Positions 1 to 8,797 of a DNA stretch of 64,000 nucleotides are shown here, piece after piece (the first letter of the stretch is position 1; each line of letters begins with the position of its first letter). The position numbers and the translations under genes are program-made. Source of the DNA: Neobacillus sp. PS3-40 (GTDB lineage Bacteria; Bacillota; Bacilli; Bacillales; Cytobacillaceae); contig NZ_CP133266.1 in the NCBI RefSeq assembly GCF_030915485.1, positions 3,848,001-3,912,000 on the forward strand, read 5' to 3'. The notes under the pieces were generated by a model. The model did not search any database. It worked only from the letters and a program-made list of their open reading frames with translations, and was not told where the DNA came from.

Positions 1-765
1 ATGGGTGCAGCAATGAATGGTATCGCGCTCCATGGTGGTGTAAAGGTATTTGGAGGAACATTCTTCGTATTCTCTGATTACTTACGTCCAGCAATTCGAC
101 TCGCTGCCCTTATGGGAACACCTGTAACATATGTATTTACACATGATAGCATTGCAGTAGGAGAAGATGGACCTACCCATGAACCAGTTGAACAATTAGC
201 AGCACTTAGGGCTATGTCCAACCTTTGCATTATTCGTCCAGCAGATGGAAATGAAACGGCAGCTGCTTGGAAGTTAGCAATGGAATCGACAAACAAACCA
301 ACTGCACTCGTGTTAACTCGCCAAGACTTACCTACGATTAAGGATACGGATAAGAATGCATATGAGGGAGTTTCCAAAGGTGCTTATGTAATCTCACCTG
401 CTGAAAAGAGTACTCCAGACGCTTTAATCCTTGCAACAGGTTCAGAAGTGGGACTTGCAGTTGATGCTCAAAAAGAATTAGCAAGTGCAGGCATCGATGT
501 ATCTGTTATCAGCATGCCTTCATGGGATCGTTTTGACGCTCAACCAAAAGAATATAAGGATTCAGTTCTTCCAAAACAAGTGAAATATCGCCTTGGAATA
601 GAAATGGGTTCTTCACTTGGCTGGCATAAATATGTTGGAGACGAAGGTGATATTCTTGCCATCGATCAATTTGGTGCTTCTGCACCTGGAGAAAAGGTCA
701 TGGAAGAATACGGCTTCACTACTAAAAATGTTGTCGCACGTGTTAAAGCATTATTACAGAAATAA
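1..765 (+). CDS. tkt: Transketolase, C-terminal part (5' truncated by window)
   Basis: This is the last 254 residues of a transketolase, which moves two-carbon ketol units between sugar phosphates in the non-oxidative pentose phosphate pathway using thiamine diphosphate. The visible part covers the pyrimidine-binding region (FTHDSIAVGEDGPTHEPVEQ, near residue 50) and the C-terminal domain with the ATGSEV motif. A full protein is about 665 residues, so the gene starts upstream of the window. It is followed by a strong terminator and then sirA and yneF, the same order as in B. subtilis. Product assignment is secure. Confidence 0.97.
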   Translation: MGAAMNGIALHGGVKVFGGTFFVFSDYLRPAIRLAALMGTPVTYVFTHDSIAVGEDGPTHEPVEQLAALRAMSNLCIIRPADGNETAAAWKLAMESTNKPTALVLTRQDLPTIKDTDKNAYEGVSKGAYVISPAEKSTPDALILATGSEVGLAVDAQKELASAGIDVSVISMPSWDRFDAQPKEYKDSVLPKQVKYRLGIEMGSSLGWHKYVGDEGDILAIDQFGASAPGEKVMEEYGFTTKNVVARVKALLQK

Positions 766-768
766 AGT

Positions 769-807
769 TCATGAAAAAGAACGAGGCTGCCTCGTTCTTT
801 TTCATGA
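769..807 (+). terminator. Rho-independent terminator of tkt
   Basis: A perfect 18-bp inverted repeat with a 3-nt loop starts three bases after the tkt stop. The arms contain A5 and T5 runs, so it could also work for the other strand. Confidence 0.9.
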
Positions 808-916
808 AGTGATTCTCCGTTTTTAATGTCTAGTTTTGGGTTCTAAAGACACTATTATTTTAGTTAATAGACGAGTGCCATTCATTTTTCTATCTAATTT
901 GTGAGAAATTTTTGAA

Positions 917-982
917 TTCGACAAGAAAAGTGAAAGTTTTCGCCACCAAAAGACAGAAGTTTTGTGATCTATTTCTTATAAT
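917..982 (+). promoter_or_regulatory. sirA promoter with Spo0A boxes
   Basis: TTCGACA at 917-923 is the reverse complement of the perfect Spo0A box TGTCGAA. TTCGCCA at 939-945 differs at one base and lies 22 bp (two helical turns) downstream. A TATAAT -10 is at 977-982 with no good -35, as expected of an activator-dependent promoter. In B. subtilis sirA is known to be switched on by Spo0A~P, so the arrangement fits. Binding is inferred. Confidence 0.7.
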
Positions 983-1013
983 AGGCACAAAGGGTTCCTA
1001 TGGGGGAGAGATC

Positions 1014-1457
1014 ATGGTGAGAAAATATCAACTATATTTGATAGAGGATGAATTTGCCGCCCATTACTTCGGAAGAGAGCGTATGTTTTTTCAGTTATTT
1101 CAGGAATACGAAGCCTCAAATGGAGAGCTAAAACAGATTACAAAAAAGCAAATTGCCTATATAACCAAACATCTTCAGATTTTAAAAATTCATCAACTTA
1201 TTCAAAAACAGCTTGGAAAAATAAGAGGATTTAAGTCAGAACATGGTACATATACCATAGAATTAAGCGGAAAACTAAGTACAGCTACACTTGAAGTGCA
1301 TGAAAATAGGGTATTAATAGAAGCGAATGGTAGCTATGAAGCCGAAACTGCATTTTTTGAGGTGCTTAGAAAGTGTGAATCATCCTTTTTGGCAGTTGAT
1401 TTGGAGAATGAACGATTTGGCTGGTTAAAGCCAATTAAAGAAAGAAAGTTTGTCTAA
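1014..1457 (+). CDS. sirA: Sporulation inhibitor of replication SirA (YneE)
   Basis: The 147-residue protein begins MVRKYQLYLIEDEFAAHYFGRE, matching the SirA N-terminus (YLI..EFA.HYFGRE) and the 148-residue length in B. subtilis. SirA binds domain I of DnaA and blocks new rounds of replication after entry into sporulation. An upstream extension of the frame to 912 is possible, but ATG 1014 has GGGGGAGAG just before it and aligns with the family start. Spo0A boxes lie upstream and yneF follows 73 bp downstream. Confidence 0.9.
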   Translation: MVRKYQLYLIEDEFAAHYFGRERMFFQLFQEYEASNGELKQITKKQIAYITKHLQILKIHQLIQKQLGKIRGFKSEHGTYTIELSGKLSTATLEVHENRVLIEANGSYEAETAFFEVLRKCESSFLAVDLENERFGWLKPIKERKFV

Positions 1458-1530
1458 TTGAAACGAGATATTGAATAATGACGCGGTTTTTAGTACACTG
1501 TATGTTAGACAACATGAAGGAGGAAATTTA

Positions 1531-1755
1531 ATGAGTGTAGGTATGACTATTCTAGTTGGTGTACTAGCATTAGTAGCTGGTATAGCACTAGGATTTTTCA
1601 TTGCTCGTAAATATATGATGAGCTATTTAAAGAAAAATCCACCAATTAATGAACAAATGTTAAAAATGATGATGATGCAAATGGGTATGAAACCTTCGCA
1701 GAAGAAGATCAACCAAATGATGTCAGCAATGAATAAGCAACAACAAACAAAATAA
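1531..1755 (+). CDS. yneF: YneF family small membrane protein (UPF0154)
   Basis: The protein has 74 residues: one N-terminal transmembrane helix (about residues 4-24), then a Met- and Lys-rich cytoplasmic tail ([22 protein letters not shown]). Length, topology and position after sirA match B. subtilis YneF, whose function is unknown. ATG 1531 follows GAAGGAGG. An upstream in-frame extension to 1471 has no comparable ribosome site. Confidence 0.92.
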   Translation: MSVGMTILVGVLALVAGIALGFFIARKYMMSYLKKNPPINEQMLKMMMMQMGMKPSQKKINQMMSAMNKQQQTK

Positions 1756-1762
1756 GTTGGAC

Positions 1763-1791
1763 AAGCACTCATTATGGATGAGTGCTTTTTT
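1763..1791 (+). terminator. Terminator after yneF
   Basis: A 10-bp stem AAGCACTCAT/ATGAGTGCTT with a 5-nt loop is followed by a T run, directly after the yneF stop. The 1792-2086 intergenic region shows nothing else recognisable. Confidence 0.88.
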
Positions 1792-2086
1792 CATGTCTTG
1801 AAAAGGGATAGAGCAATTCAACAGCATTATCTATTTCCTAATTAGGTTGGGAATAATACTTTTGTAAAAAATTCTGCTTTGTTCACTCTGATGAAGTAAG
1901 TTAGATACTTTAGTAAATGGTTAATTCTTAAAGCTCTTTATCTGACGATTAATTTTTTCAACGTCACCTGTTTTAAATCTTCCCTATTTTTGAAATTTCT
2001 GATAAAATAAAAATTCGGAATGCGAAATTGTTATTTGTTACCAGTGTTTACATGATGTGAAGTAGATCGTGTTCGGGGGTATCTAT

Positions 2087-3838
2087 ATGAAAATATTTTT
2101 CGATTTAGGGTGGTTTTTTAAACAAGAGCGGAAAGCTTATTTAACAGGAATTATTTTATTATTATTTGTGGCGTTGCTTCAGCTTGTTCCTCCAAAAGTC
2201 ATTGGTTTTTTAGCAGATGATATGAAGAATGGAACATTAACAAGTGGTATCCTGACGAAATGGGTTCTAGTCCTAGCTGGTACAACACTTTCGATGTATT
2301 TCTTTAGATATTACTGGAGAATCATGATTTTTGGTTCGGCTATCAAATTAAGTAGATTGTTAAGGAACCGTTTGTATCACCATTTTACCACTATGTCGCC
2401 AGCTTTCTATCATAAATACCGAGTTGGAGATTTAATGGCACATTCAACAAATGATCTTCAGGCGATTCAGCAAACTGCAGGAGCAGGGGTCTTAACATTA
2501 GTTGACTCCCTGTCAACAGGTGGGTTTGTCATTGTCACGATGGCTGTTACGATTAGCTGGAAGCTAACATTAATTTGTCTGATACCGATGCCAATTATGG
2601 TAATCTTGACAAATTGGTTTGGGACGATGCTACATCGAACCTTCCATAAAGCACAGGAGGCTTTTTCTTCTTTAAATGACAAAACCCAGGAAAGCATGAC
2701 AGGGATTAAGGTAATAAAAACCTTTGGTCAGGAAAAAGAAGATATTGAAGATTTTCGAAAGCAATCAGAGGATGTTGTTCAAAAGAACATTGTCGTCGCA
2801 AAAATTGACTCCCTATATGATCCCACGATTTCCATAATTGTCTCCATATCATTTTTTCTAGCCATAGCTTTTGGTGCAAAATATGTGTTGAATAATGAGC
2901 TTTCAATTGGCCAGTTAATTTCATTTACGGCTTATCTTGGATTATTAGTTTGGCCAATGCTTGCCTTTGGATGGCTATTTAATATTGTGGAACGGGGCCG
3001 GGCTTCATATGACCGTGTCGCGGCACTCTTACGTGAATCAGCAGAAATAATCGATCATGAAGATGCTCTAGATGTAGTTCCAAGTGGAGATATTCACTAT
3101 AAAATTAAACACTTTACATATCCAGGAGAAGTGGAGCCTGTATTGGGCGATCTAGATTTTATTTTAAAAAGAGGAGAAACACTAGGGATTGTAGGGAAGA
3201 CGGGGGCAGGGAAAACAACCCTCTTAAAACTATTGATTCGTGAGTTCGAAGTTGTCCATGGTGATATTTTCTTTGGTAGCAAACCAATACAAACCTATAA
3301 AGTTGAAAAATTAAGAGGAGCAATTGGCTATGTTCCACAAGATCATTTTTTATTCTCGGCAACCGTTGCCGAAAATATAGCCTTTGCAGATCCTACAGCG
3401 TCAAAAGAAAAAATTAATGAAGCTGCTAAGCTTGCTAACATCCACACCGATATCTTGGAGTTTACTGATGGCTATGAAACGGTTGTTGGCGAACGAGGTG
3501 TGTCCTTATCAGGAGGTCAAAAGCAAAGAATATCGATTGCTAGAGCACTATTAATGGACCCTGAAGTATTGGTGCTAGATGATTCGTTATCTGCAGTTGA
3601 TGCCAAAACGGAGGAAGCAATCCTGTCAGCCTTGAAGGAAAATAGAAACGGGAAAACAACGATAATTACTTCCCATCGTCTAAGTGCCACCCAGCATGCA
3701 AATCTTATTCTTGTTTTAGAAGATGGCAACATAGTTGAAAGAGGTACACATGAACAACTAATGAATTCTGGTGGTTGGTATAAGGAAATGTATTTACACC
3801 AACAGCTAGAAGAGCTAGTGGAGCATGGAGGGGTATAA
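2087..3838 (+). CDS. ABC exporter half-transporter with degenerate ATPase site (BmrC/YheI-like)
   Basis: This 583-residue protein has an N-terminal six-helix ABC exporter membrane domain (about residues 15-310) and a C-terminal nucleotide-binding domain. It carries Walker A GKTGAGKTT, a Q-loop, signature LSGGQKQR and H-loop SHRLSA. The Walker B reads VLVLDDSLSAVD, so the catalytic glutamate is Asp. This is the degenerate-site hallmark of one subunit in heterodimeric exporters such as BmrCD or TM287/288. The next gene supplies the partner. ATG 2087 follows CGGGGG; the GTG at 2069 is less likely. Substrate unknown; multidrug export is the family guess. It interrupts the usual yneF-ynzD order. 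Confidence 0.88.
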   Translation: MKIFFDLGWFFKQERKAYLTGIILLLFVALLQLVPPKVIGFLADDMKNGTLTSGILTKWVLVLAGTTLSMYFFRYYWRIMIFGSAIKLSRLLRNRLYHHFTTMSPAFYHKYRVGDLMAHSTNDLQAIQQTAGAGVLTLVDSLSTGGFVIVTMAVTISWKLTLICLIPMPIMVILTNWFGTMLHRTFHKAQEAFSSLNDKTQESMTGIKVIKTFGQEKEDIEDFRKQSEDVVQKNIVVAKIDSLYDPTISIIVSISFFLAIAFGAKYVLNNELSIGQLISFTAYLGLLVWPMLAFGWLFNIVERGRASYDRVAALLRESAEIIDHEDALDVVPSGDIHYKIKHFTYPGEVEPVLGDLDFILKRGETLGIVGKTGAGKTTLLKLLIREFEVVHGDIFFGSKPIQTYKVEKLRGAIGYVPQDHFLFSATVAENIAFADPTASKEKINEAAKLANIHTDILEFTDGYETVVGERGVSLSGGQKQRISIARALLMDPEVLVLDDSLSAVDAKTEEAILSALKENRNGKTTIITSHRLSATQHANLILVLEDGNIVERGTHEQLMNSGGWYKEMYLHQQLEELVEHGGV

Positions 3839-3839
3839 A

Positions 3840-5630
3840 ATGGAAAAAACCGCTCAGTTGTCGGATAGGGAACAAAAGCAGATCTTTTTTCGCCTGCTTT
3901 CCTATACCAAGTCACATAAGAAAAGGTTGCTGCTAGCGTTTTGCTTTCTTCTTATCACAACATTAGGAGATATCGTTGGCCCTATCCTTGTGAAAATTTT
4001 CATCGATGATCATTTGACACCAGGAAAACTTGCTTTTAAGCCACTCTTGATTCTAGGCTCGGGATATATGGGAATTCAGGTGGTTAAATGTGTAATTATG
4101 TTCTTTCAATTAGTTGAATTCCAAGAAATTGCTCTAAAAATTATTCAACAACTTCGAATCGATGTTTTTTCAAAAGTACAGTCACTTGGGTTAAGCTATT
4201 TTGACAAAACGCCAGCAGGAAGTATCGTTTCAAGGGTCACAAATGATACGGAAGCTATCAAAGATATGTTTGTGACGGTTTTAGCGACATTTTTACAAGG
4301 GGCATTTTTGCTTATCGGAATATTCATTGCCATGTTTATTTTAAACGCGAAGCTTGCCTTGTTTTGTATTGTCCTTATTCCGTTTATTTTGTTTGTCATG
4401 AATCTTTATCGAAAGTACAGTTCGAAATTTTATCTTGATATGCGTGAGCGTTTAAGTATGCTGAATGCGAAGCTGAGTGAATCCCTTCAAGGAATGGCAA
4501 TTATTCAAGTATTACGCCAGGAAAAACGCCTCCGTAATGAATTTGGAGAAATAAACGAACAGCACTATCAGGCGGGAAGGAAGAATATTAAAGTCGACAG
4601 TTTGCTATTAAGGCCAGCTATTGACCTTATTTATGTTTTTGGCTTAATTATCGTTTTAAGTTACTTTGGAATCACGACATTTCATCATTCCATCCAAATT
4701 GGGGTCCTTTATGCATTTATTAATTATTTAGATCGTTTTTTCGAACCGATCAACCAAATGATGATGAGGCTTTCGTTATTTCAACAAGCGATTGTGGCGG
4801 GATCAAGAGTATTTGCATTGCTAGATGAACAGGAGCTAGCGCCTATTCAAACCACGAGTAACACAGAAATAATCAACTATGGAAAAATTGAATTTAAGGA
4901 TTTAAGCTTTTCGTATGATGGCAAGCGCGATGTTTTGAAAGATATTTCGTTTACGGCTAAACCTGGCCAAACGATTGCCCTTGTTGGCCATACGGGAAGT
5001 GGAAAGAGTTCAATTATCAATTTGCTAATGCGCTTCTATGAATTTGAACAGGGCGACATTTTAATTGATGATGTATCGATTCGATCATTTACAAAAGATG
5101 AGCTCCGGTTGAATTTGGGATTAGTGTTACAAGATCCATTTTTGTTTTATGGAACGCTAACGGATAATATTCGTTTGTATGATCTTAACATGTCGGATGC
5201 ACAGGTTGAGGAGGCCGCAAAGTTTGTTCAGGCACATTCTTTCATCGAAAAGCTTGATGGTGGATATGATCATAGGGTGGTGGAGAGAGGAGCAACTTTT
5301 TCAAGTGGTCAAAGACAATTAATTGCTTTTGCACGAACTATCGCCGCAAACCCGAAAATTCTAATTCTTGACGAGGCAACAGCAAGCATTGATACAGAAA
5401 CAGAAGAAGCAATTCAAACAGCATTACAAAAAATGAGAAAAAATCGCACGACAATTGCGATTGCCCATCGGTTATCAACCATCCAAGATGCTGATTTAAT
5501 CCTTGTTCTTCATCAAGGAAAAATTGTTGAACGTGGCACTCACCAAGAGCTACTTTCCTTGGGTGGGTTATATCATAAAATGTACCTTTTGCAAAACCAA
5601 CAGGGAGTTAGCAGTACATCAGTTTGTTGA
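3840..5630 (+). CDS. ABC exporter half-transporter with intact ATPase site (BmrD/YheH-like)
   Basis: A 596-residue membrane plus nucleotide-binding protein of the same architecture as its upstream neighbour. It has Walker A GHTGSGKSS, signature FSSGQRQL, Walker B ILILDEATASID with the catalytic Glu, and H-loop AHRLST. It begins one base after the upstream stop, with GGAGGGG inside the end of that gene, so the two are translated together and very likely form one heterodimeric exporter. ATG 3840 is preferred over 3825 because of the ribosome site. It is shorter than B. subtilis YheH, so YfiC/YknV-type relatives remain possible. Confidence 0.88.
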   Translation: MEKTAQLSDREQKQIFFRLLSYTKSHKKRLLLAFCFLLITTLGDIVGPILVKIFIDDHLTPGKLAFKPLLILGSGYMGIQVVKCVIMFFQLVEFQEIALKIIQQLRIDVFSKVQSLGLSYFDKTPAGSIVSRVTNDTEAIKDMFVTVLATFLQGAFLLIGIFIAMFILNAKLALFCIVLIPFILFVMNLYRKYSSKFYLDMRERLSMLNAKLSESLQGMAIIQVLRQEKRLRNEFGEINEQHYQAGRKNIKVDSLLLRPAIDLIYVFGLIIVLSYFGITTFHHSIQIGVLYAFINYLDRFFEPINQMMMRLSLFQQAIVAGSRVFALLDEQELAPIQTTSNTEIINYGKIEFKDLSFSYDGKRDVLKDISFTAKPGQTIALVGHTGSGKSSIINLLMRFYEFEQGDILIDDVSIRSFTKDELRLNLGLVLQDPFLFYGTLTDNIRLYDLNMSDAQVEEAAKFVQAHSFIEKLDGGYDHRVVERGATFSSGQRQLIAFARTIAANPKILILDEATASIDTETEEAIQTALQKMRKNRTTIAIAHRLSTIQDADLILVLHQGKIVERGTHQELLSLGGLYHKMYLLQNQQGVSSTSVC

Positions 5631-5661
5631 TGATTAATTACAAATTGTCACGATAAAGAAA

Positions 5662-5689
5662 AAACCTGGAATTTTTTCCAGGTTTATTT
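5662..5689 (+). terminator. Terminator of the ABC exporter operon
   Basis: A 10-bp perfect stem AAACCTGGAA/TTCCAGGTTT with a 4-T loop is followed by ATTTT. Confidence 0.88.
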
Positions 5690-5691
5690 TA

Positions 5692-5789
5692 GCTAATCAG
5701 AATTTATATCCATAAATTCTGATTGCGCATAAGGGTAACTACGCCTAATCATCGCCCTTGGGGGCCAGCCAATCGGTGAGTTTTCTTTA
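5692..5789 (+). repeat. Structured dispersed repeat, copy 1
   Basis: About 98 bp running from GCTAATCAG to GAGTTTTCTTTA. It contains a 13-bp perfect hairpin (AATCAGAATTTAT/ATAAATTCTGATT), an AAGGG...CCCTT pairing and a short CCAATCGGTGAG stem. Near-identical copies lie at 43068-43165 (same strand) and 41401-41503 (opposite strand). Confidence 0.9.
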
Positions 5790-5917
5790 AGGAGCTGCAA
5801 TATTATTAAAGTATTTTTCATAAATTTTGCTTTATGTGCGACGGAGTGAGGACCTAGTTAGGAGGGTGTCGCAGGACATGGGCAGTAAGAATGCGAGGCA
5901 AGGATAGCTCACCAGGC

Positions 5918-5958
5918 CGTCGCCCTTAGTGATTTGCCAATTGGTGAGTTTTCTTTAT
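5918..5958 (+). repeat. Partial copy of the structured repeat
   Basis: Only the 3' third of the repeat is present (GTCGCCCTTAGTGATTTGCC to TTTTCTTTA). It overlaps the 3' end of the Spo0E-like gene on the other strand and supplies its last codons and stop. The bases 5790-5917 before it hold no gene I can support. Confidence 0.75.
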
Positions 5959-6105
5959 ATAAAAACGTTGATATTCGTTTAAAAGATGATCAAGTTCTTG
6001 ACTGTAGCGAATTGCAATTGATGAACTCAGACCATTAGAGATCGCAGCTTGAATTAATTCTGCCCGCTTTAACTCTATTACTGCAAGCAATTCATGTTTA
6101 AGCAC
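5926..6105 (-). CDS. Spo0E-type aspartyl-phosphate phosphatase (YnzD-like)
   Basis: A 59-residue protein reading MLKHELLAVIELKRAELIQA, then SIAIRYSQELDHLLNEYQR. The S-Q-E-L-D motif in a two-helix hairpin is the signature of Spo0E family phosphatases, which dephosphorylate Spo0A~P and delay sporulation. Start is GTG 6105 behind GAAAGGAAAA. It is the positional equivalent of ynzD, between yneF and ccdA in B. subtilis. The last residues (KKTHQLANH) are encoded by a partial repeat copy, so the native C-terminus has been replaced. Confidence 0.85.
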   Translation of the reverse strand: MLKHELLAVIELKRAELIQAAISNGLSSSIAIRYSQELDHLLNEYQRFYIKKTHQLANH

Positions 6106-6380
6106 GTAGATTTTCCTTTCTGGAGAAACCCTATAATTCTAAAAGAATTACCAAAAAACTAGTATCTTTAGTTTTTTACTAGTATAGCCTAACTTGGGAA
6201 TTAATTCAAAGATTTTACAATATATTTCTATTGCGAAATGGTATAAGTAACCTAAAAATCTAATAAAATCATAGTGTAGACAAAATAGTTTGGTGACACA
6301 AAATATTCATACCGGCTATTATCTTTTAGTCAAAACTTTTGTTAAAATGTAAGAATAAAGACTAAAGTAGGAGTGTTAAA

Positions 6381-7088
6381 ATGTCTGATGTAAATGTGTT
6401 TTTAGCATTCGGCGCAGGATTTTTAAGCTTTATTTCCCCTTGCTGTTTGCCACTGTATCCTGCATTTCTATCGTATATAACTGGGATGTCTGTCGGAGAG
6501 TTAAAGAGTGATAACGCTATGCTACAAAAGCGCAGCCTTTTGCATACTCTATTTTTCTTGATCGGATTTTCGATGATTTTCATAGCAATTGGATTTGGAA
6601 CAACCTTTATAGGGAGTTTCTTTCGCGAATATCAAGACTTGATTCGCCAACTAGGCGGAATCTTTATTGTCCTTTTCGGATTAATTATTGTAGGCATTTT
6701 TAAACCTGAATTTATGATGAAAGATCGTCGCTTTGAGTTTAAACACCGTCCATCAGGGTATGTTGGATCTTCCTTAATCGGGATGGCATTCGCTGCAGGC
6801 TGGACACCATGCACTGGACCAATTCTATCATCTGTTATTCTACTTGCTGCATCTAAACCAGGTTCAGGTGTTTTATATATGCTTGCCTATTCACTTGGTT
6901 TTGCCATTCCGTTTTTCATTTTATCTTTCTTTGTTGGGCGGATGAAGTGGATTCGCAAATATAGCGGGATCATCGTTAAAGTCGGTGGTTATATTATGAT
7001 CGTAATGGGTATCGTTCTCTTTTTTGATTGGATGACGAAAATAATCACTCTATTCCAAGGAATGTTTGGTAACTTTACAGGATTCTAA
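6381..7088 (+). CDS. ccdA: Cytochrome c biogenesis thiol transporter CcdA
   Basis: A 235-residue polytopic membrane protein of the DsbD/CcdA family that passes reducing power from cytoplasmic thioredoxin to the outer face of the membrane. This serves cytochrome c maturation and endospore assembly. The conserved cysteine regions are [12 protein letters not shown] (Cys21-22) in helix 1 and GWTPCTGPI in helix 4. About six helices are visible. ATG 6381 follows AGTAGGAG. It lies upstream of yneI and ccdC as in B. subtilis. Confidence 0.95.
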   Translation: MSDVNVFLAFGAGFLSFISPCCLPLYPAFLSYITGMSVGELKSDNAMLQKRSLLHTLFFLIGFSMIFIAIGFGTTFIGSFFREYQDLIRQLGGIFIVLFGLIIVGIFKPEFMMKDRRFEFKHRPSGYVGSSLIGMAFAAGWTPCTGPILSSVILLAASKPGSGVLYMLAYSLGFAIPFFILSFFVGRMKWIRKYSGIIVKVGGYIMIVMGIVLFFDWMTKIITLFQGMFGNFTGF

Positions 7089-7251
7089 ATTAATTTTTTT
7101 AAAAAATAGTTTAGGTGTGTGTTGTTTGTTTGAAATTCACTTTAAAATTTGCTATATTTAAATTTGCGACTTTGTAAAATAGTTTATTATTTTGTGAAGC
7201 TACTTGTTGAAGGTTAACCGCACATAATCGAAGGTGCTAGGGGGAAATACG

Positions 7252-7611
7252 GTGGCAAAAATAATGATTGTGGACGATGCAAAATTCATGAGAACCACTT
7301 TAACTAATATATTAATAAAAGCAGGCCACGAAATTGTTGGAGAAGCAGAAAATGGAAAAATAGCAGTCAGTTTATACCGAACAACCCAGCCAGATTTAGT
7401 GACAATGGATATCACCATGCCTGAGATGAGTGGGCTTAAAGCAACACAAATGATAAAAAGTGAATTTCCAGATGCTAGGATCATCATGTGCTCAGCTATG
7501 GGTCAGCAAAAAATGGTCGTCGAAGCAATAGAAACGGGCGCTAAAGATTTTATCGTTAAGCCTTTTGATGAAAATAGAGTACTTGATACAATTAATAGGG
7601 TATTAAAATAA
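7252..7611 (+). CDS. yneI: CheY-like single-domain response regulator YneI
   Basis: A 119-residue receiver domain without an output domain. Visible are the acidic pair Asp8-Asp9, phosphoacceptor Asp53 (VTMDITMPEMSG), and Lys in IVKPF. GTG 7252 follows TAGGGGG and gives the usual family length; the GTG at 7234 is less likely. It sits between ccdA and ccdC as in B. subtilis. Its kinase and output are unknown. Confidence 0.92.
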   Translation: MAKIMIVDDAKFMRTTLTNILIKAGHEIVGEAENGKIAVSLYRTTQPDLVTMDITMPEMSGLKATQMIKSEFPDARIIMCSAMGQQKMVVEAIETGAKDFIVKPFDENRVLDTINRVLK

Positions 7612-7773
7612 TAGCCATTTAGGAGTTTCCTATAATGGTTTTTGACTTTGTGGGTAAAAATAAGTTATTATGGTGTAAATTCCCTATAAACAACATGTGC
7701 ATATTATTAATTATTTTCATTTTTTTTGATATAATGAATTCGAAACTAAATTAGACAAGGAATGAATGATGAT

Positions 7774-8250
7774 ATGAATATGGTTATTGCTTCTTCAATT
7801 GGTGCTGCCTGCATGGCAATTCTTGTCTTGTTCGTGCGCTTGAAAGCCGCCAAGAAACCTGCAACTGCAAAAAAAATCGTCTTGCCTCCTATTTTTATGT
7901 CGAGTGGGGCAATCATGTACTTTATCCCAAAATTTCGGTTAACGCCGATGGAAATTCTAGAAGCAGTTATAGTTGGTATGCTTTTCTCGATTTTCTTAAT
8001 TAAAACATCTACATTTGAAATCCGGGAAAAAGATATTTATCTGAAACGCTCAAAGGCATTTGTTTTTATCCTAATCGGCCTCTTAATCATCCGGATTGCA
8101 GCAAAATCAATCCTAAGCGCGACCATCGATTACGGACAATTAAGCGGAATGTTCTTCCTACTTGCCTACAGCATGATCTTACCATGGCGCGTTGCCATGT
8201 ATGCCAATTTCAAGAAGCTGTATAACCAGCTTCATGAGATAAGGGTATAA
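7774..8250 (+). CDS. ccdC: CcdC membrane protein (YneJ)
   Basis: A membrane protein of about 158 residues with four to five hydrophobic segments and the family pattern KKIVLPPIFMSSGA after the first helix. It matches CcdC, encoded next to ccdA-yneI in bacilli; its role in cytochrome c biogenesis is not essential in B. subtilis. The start is uncertain. ATG 7762 sits directly on the AAGGA site, while ATG 7774 and 7780 have more normal spacing. Confidence 0.88.
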   Translation: MNMVIASSIGAACMAILVLFVRLKAAKKPATAKKIVLPPIFMSSGAIMYFIPKFRLTPMEILEAVIVGMLFSIFLIKTSTFEIREKDIYLKRSKAFVFILIGLLIIRIAAKSILSATIDYGQLSGMFFLLAYSMILPWRVAMYANFKKLYNQLHEIRV

Positions 8251-8258
8251 GAAAGTTG

Positions 8259-8294
8259 AAGCACTGATCCTTTTTTTGAGGTCGGTGCTTTTTG
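8259..8294 (+). terminator. Terminator after ccdC
   Basis: An 11-bp stem AAGCACTGATC/GGTCGGTGCTT with two G-U pairs is followed by TTTTG. Confidence 0.8.
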
Positions 8295-8519
8295 TTTAGG
8301 CTGGTTATGTGGTGCTTGTTGGGGAAAAGAGTACTTTTCTTGGAATAAAAGAGGTAAATATTTGTTTATAATGATAGTTTGTTCGGAAAAAGGGTGGGTT
8401 CAATTGATAATGCTAGCGGGGTAAATTAAGCAGACCTTTCAACAAATTCAAGTGCCAAATTGGAAGTGGGAAAAGTAGGTTGACTCGCAAATATTGTTGT
8501 TTTTAAACTTTTTTTTAGT

Positions 8520-8735
8520 TGGAGAGATATTTATCGCTCGAAAAACACTATATCTAAAGAAAATAGGCGATATTATCCGTGAAAAGTTTCATTTATCAGT
8601 GAAGCAATTTACTATTTGAGAAAAAAATTGGTTTTATCAGCGAAAAGAAGTGATATATCAGCGAAAAAATTGTTTTATCAGCGAAAAATGAGATAAATCG
8701 GCGAAAAATCCATTTTATCGGCGAAACGATGTGTA
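8520..8735 (+). repeat. Degenerate ATCAGCGAAAA repeat array
   Basis: The 8295-8797 intergenic region has no gene. Its second half holds at least five irregularly spaced copies of a TTTTATCAGCGAAAA-like unit, for example near 8636, 8656, 8676, 8697 and 8717. Such arrays are known intergenic filler in several bacilli. Confidence 0.7.
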
Positions 8736-8797
8736 AGTCTAATATTAAAAATCATTTAGTAAAGAGCCAAAAAATAAAGACCATTCAATTGAACGGT

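Noticed and set aside
3517-3915. 132-residue minus-strand ORF over the ABC exporter genes
   Set aside because: It is antisense to two well-supported coding regions, with no ribosome site and no family resemblance.
5918-5958. Independent small RNA at the partial repeat
   Set aside because: Only a third of the repeat is left and no promoter is seen, so I treat it as a repeat fragment.
8520-8735. CRISPR array
   Set aside because: The repeats are too short, variable and unevenly spaced, spacers are not unique blocks, and no cas genes are present.
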